Source: Sternotherus odoratus
Taxonomy: Eukaryota > Chordata > Testudines > Kinosternidae
Assembly (NCBI GenBank): GCA_032164245.1
Contig: JAVMKO010000003.1
Location: forward strand, 135,397,259 to 135,461,258
Direction: 5' to 3'
DNA: 64,000 nucleotides
This document shows, in pieces, positions 45,625-55,900 of this stretch. Position 1 is the first letter of the stretch. Each line of letters starts with the position of its first letter. A program made the position numbers and the translations under genes. The notes beneath the pieces are model-generated. The model was not told where the DNA came from. It saw only the letters and a list, made by a program, of their open reading frames with translations, and ran no database searches.

Positions 45625-45630
45625 TTTATT
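45625..45630 (-). terminator. Distal VASH2 poly(A) signal AATAAA
   Basis: TTTATT on the plus strand reads AATAAA on the minus strand. Cleavage would fall near 45605-45612. GT-rich sequence on the minus strand follows within 60 bp. Confidence 0.5.
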
Positions 45631-46282
45631 AAAATTCCATGCTGCACATAAACATACAAGTGATAAGAAAAGCAAGACCCGGAACCATGCACATGTATTC
45701 TTCTAGAATATCATTTGACAAGTTTGCAATGAGCTAAAAAAACCAGGCAGTTGGAATCACAGTTTTAAAGGTAAGACAAAAATGCAAATGCAAGAGCAAA
45801 TTTAAAGAGAATAAATAAAATTCACTTGTACTTCAAAACAAAGAAGGTACAAAATAATTGGTCACAGCTTTGTAGCTTAGAAAAGCTTCGGTGTAGTAAG
45901 TTAGAAGTTGAGATAAAACATGTAACCCAAAATACTCTGGATGCTGGTAAAACCACAACATCAAGTTGGAAAAAATGCAAAATAGGGTACTGTAGAAAAA
46001 AATGAAGATTTTTCAAAATCAAGTGTATTCTAATGGCACAAAAGTGCAGTTAAAATCAAGGCTTCTGTTGCTTAACTAAACCTTATTTTCCTCATATCAT
46101 TAATAAGGAACCTGTTGTGTAAGCTAACCGCTAGCTTATGCTTACAAGGTCACAAAACACTGAGCAGTACATACCATTTTAGAATTGAAATTCTATTGAT
46201 CATAATGGCTTAAAATTTGACACTAATACAAACCATGATCTTTTCCCATTGTTTACTCCCACACCTGATCCCCTTCTCTCTT

Positions 46283-46312
46283 CCCTCCCCACCCCCTCCC
46301 ACCCACCCCCCC
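46283..46312 (-). promoter_or_regulatory. G-quadruplex-forming tract in VASH2 3' UTR
   Basis: On the VASH2 sense strand this 30-nt tract has five runs of three or more G separated by single non-G bases. Plus-strand reading is CCCTCCCCACCCCCTCCCAC followed by CCACCCCCCC. One-base loops are the arrangement expected to form the most stable RNA quadruplexes. Confidence 0.6.
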
Positions 46313-47184
46313 GCAAAACCCCCAGCCTCTTCAAAACCTATCTTAAAGCAAATAAGACCTGATAAATGCATCTCACAACCTTTTTGTTTCGTATAATGAA
46401 ACCTTACGTTTCACAGCAAGGAACCCTCCATAACTTGGGAACAGGAAATCCTCTAAATTCACTCAGGTCATCATCACCGGTGCTGTTCTTCAGACAGGGG
46501 AGGAATCGTTTTGAAGAACCAAAATGAAATGTGACTTAGGAAAAGAAATTATGTTTTTGTTTGCTATGTGTGGGGGACTAACTAAAAAAAAGTGGGGAGA
46601 TACACAACTTCAATCTTGCAATGAGCTCCAAACACATCTGCAGCAAACCCTGCTGATTTCATTGGAGCCCTGTTTAATTGCAGCAGGACCTGCCAGGACT
46701 CATTGCCAGACTGGGGCCTTAATTTATTCTCTAGTTATTCTGTAGCTTATTTCACGATTGCCTATTGCAAAAATTCCACCGCTTTATAAAAAGTCCCAGT
46801 CTCTTCCTGGCATAAGAAAGGCCAGACAACAGATCACTATTATTCAGTGTTTATGCACTAGTTTGCTTGGGGAAACTGTTCCATCTGACACTACAGGAAA
46901 TCAACTGCCTTAGTACTTTTACTTTATAACAAAATGGCCACATTCCCCCTCTCCCCCCAACCCCACCAAAATGACTACGGCCTTGCACCCGCATTCACAC
47001 CTCTGTGAAGTGAGTAGTCCTGCTTTCAATGTGCACATGTAAAAATGACTGAGCAAGCTGCAAAGCCATGGAAAATCAGATACCAACTTTGGGGACTGAC
47101 GTCTCTTTAACAGCTAAATATTTCTTCAAAACCAGGGACTCTTACTTCTCACAATATTAAAGCTTTATCCGTATACATCTAGTA

Positions 47185-47517
47185 TGGGGGGGGGCAACCT
47201 ATGGCACACGTGCCAAAAGCAGCACACCAGCTGATTTTTGATAGCACTCGCACTGCCCGGGTCCTGGCCACCAGTCTGGGGGGGCTCTGCATTTTCATTT
47301 AATTTTAAATGAAGCTTCTTAAACATTTTTAAAACCTTATTTACTTTACACACAACAATAGTTTAGTTCTACGTTATAGACTTATAGAAAGAGACCTTCT
47401 AAAAACATCTGCCGCATCTTCTAAAACCATAAAAATGTATGACTGGCACACAAAACCTTAAATTAGAGTGAATAAATGAAGACTATGCACACCACTTCTG
47501 AAAGGTTGCCGACCCCG
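47185..47517 (-). mobile_element. hAT-like element with perfect 8-bp duplication, within VASH2 3' UTR
   Basis: ATCTAGTA occurs at 47177-47184 and 47518-47525. The ends GGGGGGCAACCTATGGCACA and the complement of AAGGTTGCCGACCCCG are short inverted repeats. The interior is AT-rich (ACAAAACCTTAAATTAGAGT) and non-coding. The element orientation is arbitrary; strand is given relative to VASH2. Confidence 0.8.
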
Positions 47518-47639
47518 ATCTAGTAGGATAGTGGTATATTGGAATCTTTTGAATTGTCTCAAGTACAACTGGAATTAACCTAAAAGCTGGATTTAATGGA
47601 AGCTATATTAATGTTTGTAACACAAACACTTATTTTGTA

Positions 47640-47770
47640 TTCAGTATCAGAAGGGTAGCCGTGTTAGTCTGGATCTGCAAAAGCGACAAAGTCTTGTAGC
47701 ACCTTAAAGTCTTAACATGTTTTGGATCATAAGCTTTCAAGGGTTAAGACCCCCTTCATCAGATGAATGT
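47640..47770 (+). mobile_element. Single tRNA-derived SINE (Cry-like)
   Basis: GTAGCCGTGTTAGTCTGGAT head, GTAGCACCTTAAAGTC body and CATAAGCTTTCAAGGGTTAA are the same family as the dimers. TTATTTTGT flanks both sides (47631-47639 and 47771-47779). It is antisense to VASH2. Confidence 0.85.
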
Positions 47771-47989
47771 TTATTTTGTGTTGTCATCTTGTCCTTTGAA
47801 AAATAACTAGTCAGGTGCTATGTGCTAAGTATCTGCCCACTATACAGTAAGTGTAGGACTATGTTTTCTTCAAATTACTGGTGGCGTTGCCATCTGCTTC
47901 TGTATCCATTTCATCACTGGCTCATTCACAGTGTTCCACATGCCCTAGTAAGATTCTAGTAAGTACTATGTTTGTCTGCCCAGCCCTTG

Positions 47990-48375
47990 AGCTCCCAGTT
48001 GGGGAGGCTAGACCCTGGCCATGCCCCTCTGTCCCCTCTCCCCCCGTAGCCTCAGCTCACCAGGCTGCCAGCACTCTGGTCGGTGGGGCTGCGAGCTCCT
48101 GCTGGGTACCCGGTGGCGGTTGGATGTGGCAGAGGTTTGGGGGATGCAGTGGTCCGGGGGTGAGGAACACAGGAGTCCTGGGGGACCTGTTAGGGGGTAG
48201 GGGTGGAGAGCGGGGCACTCAGGGGACAGGGAGCAGGGACAGGGTTGGAAGGGTGCCAGGGTCTGAGGGGGGCAGAAAGTGGGGGGGAGGGCACGCTGTT
48301 TGGGAAGGCACAGCCTCCACCCAGTTTCAGCACCCCGATGTGGCCCTCAGGCCAAAAAGTTCACCCACCCCCGGT
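47990..48375 (+). mobile_element. hAT-like element fragment (relative of 22963-23561)
   Basis: The right end GGCCAAAAAGTTCACCCACC matches the right terminus of the copy in ANGEL2 intron 1, and the interior is similarly G-rich. The left terminus is lost. A GC-rich ORF across it is not protein-like. Confidence 0.6.
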
Positions 48376-49380
48376 GTACAGACTAGATTTTCAGAACAGC
48401 TCAGTTCTCATTTATGCACTTAAATGAAGTGGCTCAACTTCAAGCACTCAGCAAGCACTCAGCACCCCCTCGCTCCCTGAGTTCAACAAGAACTCCTGGG
48501 TGCGGAGCACTTGGAAAATCTGACCACTTCAAAAATCTGACTATTTCCATTAGGTCCCTAAATGGGAGCTGAGCTGGTTTGCAAATCCAGCCACACATCC
48601 ATAGTGCTAGTAGAATCCATCAGTAAAAGGACACCGTAAGGAAGGAGGAGATAGACAAACTTGATTTTCAGATATTTTTTCAAGAACTATTATTGCTACA
48701 CTTCTTCTAACAAGAACTTCTTTATCCAGGTTTTTTTAAAAGGTCACTGTAAGTTACTGCAATGCATATAAAGGAGAACCTTCCCTAACTAAGTTGTGAT
48801 GTCTGATCTTAATATAAGACACAAAGGCATCATCACCTTTCAAGGTTAACAGTCTAAGACAAATGATTCAAAATTACACACAAATCTGGATAGAAAAGTA
48901 AACTCCCAAGGAAGCCTATTGAATCTGACATTTCCTCGTGAATCTGAGACTGTACACACAGTTTGACTAGCAAATGCTAGTCTCTACAAAAAAATGATCT
49001 CCAGGTCTTGTGCTTTAACACTGTAGTCTGCAAAGTTTAAAAGCTTGTGACAAAGTTTTAAAAAATTATGAAATTTTAAAAATTCATTGTTGGTCAGTTA
49101 TTAAAAAACCCAACAGAAACCTCAACCGGTTCTCTGTATTTCTAATAAGACAGCAGTGCTTTCAAGAAGACACTTGCATATAATCAAACCTTACACTCTC
49201 TCATAGGCATGCACATAATAAGAGTGGCAGGGTGCATCTAATGCAGTTCTGTAGTACTCCCAGAAATGCTGGGAAACCATACAAATGGGTTATAAAATTA
49301 AAATGGTCAATTTTGCATATCTGTTGTATACTGAGGTAAGAGACACTTTCAAAAGTCACATCCACCTCTGCACTGCTCTT

Positions 49381-49386
49381 TTTATT
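49381..49386 (-). terminator. Proximal candidate VASH2 poly(A) signal AATAAA
   Basis: A minus-strand AATAAA lies about 450 nt after the stop codon. It could give a short 3' UTR form lacking the G-rich tract and both transposon insertions. Confidence 0.4.
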
Positions 49387-49831
49387 GCTGAATAAAAATA
49401 TTAATACTGACGATGTTTAAACAGACTGCCCCCAGCACGTTAACACTAACGAGAAATATGATTTCATCACTACTCCTAATACTACCAATGTAGCACAATA
49501 TTTAAAGCCAATTAAATAGATTAGAAACAATTATTTAAATTTAAAAACTCCACCACAGTAGTTCCCTCCTATCTGATGGGGGGGAAGAAACCCTGGTGAA
49601 GATAATTTAGTTTTTCATTGATGCCACTTAAAAAACTTTTTAAAAAAAGAGAATACTGCCATCATCATTCTAGAATTTCTATTTTCTAGGTGAAACTTTA
49701 AATAAAATCCACAAGTTCTTAATAAATAGTCCTGGTTTCTCTCTTTTTCTTTAACCCCCTTCCTTCCAATGGAGCATAGGGTAATGTGCAGTGAAGCACC
49801 ATGGAAGCCCTCCATCTGGTCTATGGCTTTG

Positions 49832-49904
49832 TTAGATGCGTAGTTGATAGCCCACTTCATTCAATGTAGTAAGATCACCCACTTTCTTGTCCATCCCTGC
49901 AGGC
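49832..49904 (-). CDS. VASH2: VASH2 last coding exon and stop
   Basis: The acceptor TTGCTTGTAG precedes GCCTGCAGGG. The exon encodes PAGMDKKVGDLTTLNEVGYQ and LRI, then TAA (49834-49832). It is too short for ORF detection and was found by similarity to the VASH2 C-terminus. Confidence 0.93.
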
Positions 49905-52900
49905 CTACAAGCAAAGAGGGAAGAGGTGGTCAGTGTTCAGCATTTCTTCAACATAGAGATTGTGCAATTGAAAACACCACTGCAAAAAAAGAAGCCAATG
50001 GAACAAAGTCTCTTGTCACTTAATCTAAAGTAAAAACAGGACAAAACTTTTTGTTGTCGAATGAACTAATTACGGTACTCAGAAAGCAGCCATGTTATCT
50101 TGACACTGTGATGGCAGGAAGATCAGAGCTGCATGCAGAGACTCTGGGAACAGTGGGTGAATCCTGTGGGTTCCCCACTCCTGTGCAAGGATTTAAGCAT
50201 TACATAGATATAAACATTAAACAGCAAAAATAATCTCAGACAAATACAGGATTTATTGAGAAAAAGTGAGAGGAAGAGAGATGTTCTCAAGTTAAAAAAT
50301 AGCAGCCGTGTTAGTCTGTATCCGTAAAGAAAGCGAGGAATACTTGTAGCACCTTTTAGAGACTAACTATTTTATTTCAGCATAAGCTTTCGCGAAGTGA
50401 GCTATAGCTCACGAAAGCTTATGCTGAAATAAACTAGTTAGTCTCTAAGGTGCTACGAGTATTCCTTGCTTCCTCAAGTTAAAAAGTCAGCCTCTTCAGG
50501 CAGCTGCTTCTTTATTCTGATCAATGCTATTTAACCTGCTCTAATTAATTGGATCAAAAATTTGGGGGGCTTTTTCTGGTTGGCAGGTTGGCGCCTTATG
50601 CTCCACCAGGAGCAAAGAGGAGAAGAAGAAGAAGAAGAAGGTCTTACTAACCAGTCCTTTTTCCTGTGACTCTGTCTCTGCCACATAGTTTGGACAAATA
50701 ACTTTCCAATTGAGTTGTAACTGGAGCAGTTCACTTTTGACTATTAGCTGGTCATTAGGGATGCATAGTTTCTGCTCTTTGATTCAGTGAGTTGCACCAT
50801 TTTAGGTGAGGGCAGAAAATAACACCTCTCTACTATGACTTCACATAGCTTTTGAGATTTGGGAACCTTGTTGTGAGTAGCTAGTGCTCCTCTGACTATT
50901 CACAAACTGAACTCAAGCTGTTTGTTCACGGATTTGTTTCTACAACAAGCTTTATAAATAGTTTCATCCTCTTCTGAATTGTTACCCTGTGTCCTGTCAT
51001 CATATTTCTTATTTAGCTTCTAAACCCTTGGCGGAAAGGAAAGTCTCTTAACTAGGGGCCCAATCACCTGTGAGAGGGGATTAAGCTGGAGAAGATCTCT
51101 GCAAGCTTTTTGTTGAGGTTTTTCACCTATTTCTTCAGGCAGGACAGGGCCATAGCGCCGTCTCCCAGAGCCTGCGCAGACACCAGACAACCAGTGGGAG
51201 ATCAGCTCCGAGCCCGTGGAGGCCAATACCCTGACTCTGCTTCCTCAGCCTTAAAGGGGGAATCCCAGCAGTTGGTTCAGTAGACCCTGGACTTGTATTA
51301 ATTTTCCTCTGCAAGCCTGGGGTGGGTGGGATGATTCCCTTAGGCCTGCCCGCATCATACCAACCTGTCTATTCCCACCGGCCCTCCTGTTTGTGAATCC
51401 CGGTACTTGTAACATACATTACATGAGGCTTGGGGGAAAAGGCGGGGGAACATTGACATGGAGGCATCAGAGCCTCCTTTCTTTTCCCCATGTGAGGTAG
51501 TGACCGGCACTGAGGAGACTTCGGGGATACAATCCAGCCTTGTAACTGTGCTATATAAATACTGTATGAGCAGCTCTGATCTACCTGGCCAAACATGCCC
51601 ATCAGGCTGCATTTCCTGTTGGAATTGTGACTCAAACAGCAGCCTCAAATCCTAACCAGCTTCTCAGTTCACACACTGATTGTGAAACATCTTCAGGTAG
51701 CTTTAAAGTCTCCTTGTATATCCTAATGAAGTACATCAATCTCTAGGCTTCTAGAGCAGCACTAAAACTACTATGGTTTTCCTGTCCGTAGCTAATCAAT
51801 GTCAGTCTCACTAGAGATGCACATTATTGCACTCGCACAACAGACATTTATTAAAATGTAATGTCATATTAGCTGAGAAGACAGTATATTTTGTGAGCTG
51901 ACATTTAGCAGCACAGCTACTGGTGCTGACTTTTGCATTACAGCCAGTCTCTGACTCTTCCCCAGATTAAAAATGAAACATCGCTTTCCAATTTCATAAA
52001 GATAAATCCAAATGACCAGCCCCTCGGCTTTGGGTTTATCAGAAAGAACAGAACCAAAGAAGGGACCATCGTGTGCTAAGGGAACACACTGTAATGGAGA
52101 GTGGAGGGTTTTTTTGGGTTTGTTTTTTGTTTTATCCTTGTAAAATTTTCCAAAAGGATTAAAATTACATATAGCTGTTAATTGAAATGTATAATTAAAA
52201 TAATAGGTACTGCCGTGTGGCTTTGAACTGAATATGGGCCTGAGTCTTTCCTTATATCAGTATTACACTGGTACAACACCACTGATTTCAGTGGAGCCAC
52301 TCTAGATTGACGCCAGTGAAAATGAGATGCGGATCAGACTACAAAGGCCTGAGCCCCCAGCATAGTGCTCAGCATCCACTGTAGCAAGCTGTAGATCCAG
52401 TAGGAAGTGTCTGCAGGATTCAGCTCTAATTTAAACAAAATTAAAAATGAATCTGAAATAACTCTCTCATTTGAGAGGTTTTCAGTGCAAAAGTAAGTAA
52501 CGGGGGAGATTCTTCCACCTGGCTCCATCCAGCTGGGTTGTCTAATTAGACGTTTTCATGGATTAATCTATCCCTATTGTATTTCACTTGTAACTATAGT
52601 AAATGCACAGAATTAATTCAAGATTATCTTCTGAAAGCCTGGATTAGCATTCGGCTCTTTTAGAAGAATACAGAACTCATTCAACTGTAACGAACAATAG
52701 AAGGAACTGAAGCTATTCTATTTGGATGTGTTTACACAGGGATGGAGGTACCCCGGTGTCGTGAAAGGCCTGAACCTAACAATGTAATAGGAGCCCACGT
52801 TTCAGAACACTCCCTCCCCATTGGTGCATCCACAGTATTGCACATATAACGTGGACTTATTAAGCACCAGCATGCAGGTGAAAGGCTGGGGTAGATATGG

Positions 52901-55900
52901 GGCAGCTCTAGCCGGGACCCAGGGGTGCAATATAACCCACAAAAATGGGTGCACTGCAAAGGGCCGCTTAGGTTTCGCCCAGCCACTCTTCTGTCAAGAC
53001 AGAATGGCTGCTGGGCTAAATTTGACTGAGTGATGTTGCAACCTGTCACATGGGGTCACAGAACCTTTCAGGTTTCGTGCCTGCCCCTGGATTCATTTCA
53101 CTGGGCCCGAGACAGGCCAAGAGCCCAGAGACAGGAGCGGAGTCTGGGGTACTACTCCCACCGGCGGTGGGGCCAGAGCTCGAAGAGATCAGACCGGAAG
53201 CAGCCACCCAGCCACACGCGGGTCAGAGCATCCCCATCCCTGCAGAGAGGGCAGCAACCTCACAGGTCTGGCCCCTCTGATGCCCCTTCCCCCAACCCTG
53301 CATCTATTCAATCATGAGGCTACATTGCCCCCGGGATGTATATAATCCACCTAGAAATGGAAGGATTCACACATCAGCTCTTGATCTCAGTAAAATGCCG
53401 TTGTGAAAACATTTCCGCTTCAGTGCACTGAGTCTCTTCCCGGGAGGGGCCTATATAATTTTATTGTCACCAAAGAGCAGTCTGTAATAACAGCTTGCCA
53501 TCAGCAGGTGAACCCTCTCCAGCAAATCTTAGTCAGTCTCTGCCAGCTAATAATGTAGCTCGGTCTAGGATGGGTATTGTGTGGCATGAAGGGCCTCTCG
53601 ACTCTGTAATTGGCTATAATTAGAGCATGCAAATAGGAGATTCATAAAGCGATAAGATGCACAATGCCCATATCCACGCTAGAGCTGTTCATTGTCTGGT
53701 TAGGAGCACAGGTGCCTAAACAGCTTTTTGCTAGATGAATAATTTGAGGGCATCTCTCAACAGCTAGGTTCTTCCCAGCCAAAAGAGGGGGGGTGCACAA
53801 GTTTCCTTTATGTATATCCGGCTCTGCATTAACCTTTGGAAACCTCTTAACCCTACGGGACCAGCCTATTCTCCATCAGTCCACCCAATTCACTTACTAT
53901 CTCACCTCTTTGTCCCTTCGCTTCCCTCCCATCCCCAGGCTGATAGTTCCAGTTACAATAGGCAGGAACCAAGAGTCATTTGGCCACAGTGGGGAGCAGG
54001 CTCAGAAAGCAAGGAGCTCCTGGAATTGGAAGGGATGGTCTCCCAACAAGAGGTTACCTACACTACAGCATCAGCACCATCTGCAGGGCAGTTCCACAAT
54101 GGCTTGGCTGGAAAGAGGAATGTGGCCAGTGCCCAAGCTGCCTTAACTGTGCATCAGTCAGTGTCCTAAGAGTCAGTGTGGTTTTAAAACAAGGCCCGGA
54201 TTCTGCTCACTCACTTCAGTTTTACACCAATGTAACACCACTGGCTTATTTACTCCAGGGTAAATGAGAGCAAAGTCAGCCTCCACGAGCCAGATACTAA
54301 AGTATTTAGGTGCCTAAAGACAGACACAATAGGCACCAGTCGGATAGCAGTCGAGGTGCTTTTGAAAATTCCTCCAGGTGCCTATCTGCATCTTTTAATA
54401 CCTAAACACCTTTGAAAATCTGGCCCCTGGTGACTACAGTGAACCACACTCTAGTGTAAACAGACCGTATAATGATGGGAAAGAGCATCATTTAACACCA
54501 GCTTCTTCAACCTTTACCTAAACCAGGCACTTCAACCCATATCCAGGCACCATTACCAAGGAGCCGCTGCAACTCCTCTAAAATTCAGTGAGCAGCAGAG
54601 TACTGTGCCCTCGGAAAAGCAGGACTCTTAGTTAAGTGCTTGAACACAGATTTAGGCCTCCACCTCTAACATTTTTGAAATTCTCTTTCCCTGATGGTGG
54701 AAAGGTGCCTCTGTTCAAGATCAACCCTCGCAGCTTGGTCCCTGTGGAAAGGCCCCGTTAGAAGGCACACAGATTTAGGAAGGCCACTGCGTGTGCACAA
54801 ATAGCTCTTGAGGTTTTCCTCATAGTATGTCCAGTGAATCCACATTCCAGGCTGACTGGCAGCCCTGACATTCCTCCTTCATGGTATGGCAGCTGCAGGC
54901 AACTGGTGGACTTCAGGTCAATAGGCTAAACATCCAAAGTTACTATGTAAATAAAGACACTCCAGGCTTAATCGCAGTTGGCAACTTCGGTGACTTTTCT
55001 TCTCCTTCTCCCATGGAATCTAATAGGCCTCGTCTACACGGCCACTTTACAGCACTGCAACTTTCTTGCACAGGTGTGAAAACGCACACCCCTGAGCATG
55101 GCAAGTTTCAGCCCTTGAAGTGCCAGTCTGGATAGTGCTACAGCGCTGGGAGCCGCTCCCCTCGTGGAGGTGGGTGTTTTATTGCGCTGGGTGCCACGAC
55201 TACACAGCCACGTTAAAGACATACCCTAAGCCCAGTCTGCCCTAGGGAACCACAGCACTGCCTGGAACCTCTACAGCACTACATGCTGCAGCCCAGCCCC
55301 CAGTACACTGCCTCCTGCTGCCTGCCCCCTAGGCAGCTCGGGGCGGGAGAGGCGCAGGAGGCAGCCTTACAGCTGTCTTTCCCTCTTCCTGTGCTGAGGG
55401 AATCCTCCCTGTAGCTAGATGCGGAACTTCAGAGCCCCTTCGTCATGCCACTAGTGTAGAGGGGCGAATCTCACCTCTCAGTTCTGCTGTCTAGTCACAA
55501 GTCATCACTCTACAGTCCAAGGCTTTAATTTGACTATAACGATATGTAACACCGTTAGAGATGGAGCACTGTGGCGGGGTGACCACCCGCCCCCTACCAG
55601 AAGGGGCTTGGAAAAGCCCCAAAAGGGGTTTGAAATGGCCTGGAAGGGGGTTTGAAGCTGGGAGCCAGCAGGCTTTTCAGGCCTGATTGGGCATTAGGCC
55701 CAGCTGGGCGGCCACGCCCCAAACACTCCCAGCCAGGATATAAGGGCTGGGAGGCAGAGAGGCAGAGACAGTCTTCCTCTGCATCTAGAAGGAGGCAGTC
55801 TCCTCTGCAGCCAGAGGGAGACAGGCCTAGCTGGAGGAGCTGAGCCAGGTACCTGGGTTAGGGCAGAGCTGGGGCAGGGCAGAAGGAGCTGGGTGGGCTC

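Larger units (their letters stand above)
45605..49831 (-). other. VASH2: VASH2 3' UTR (inferred extent)
   Basis: The sequence after the VASH2 stop is AT-rich and gene-free down to a minus-strand AATAAA at 45630-45625. An earlier AATAAA is at 49386-49381, so at least two transcript ends are possible. The region contains two transposon insertions and a G-rich tract. Actual transcript ends cannot be proven from sequence. Confidence 0.55.

Noticed and set aside
47881..48423. 180-codon plus-strand ORF
   Set aside because: It crosses a hAT-like fragment with a recognisable right end; composition is G/C-driven and there is no known domain.
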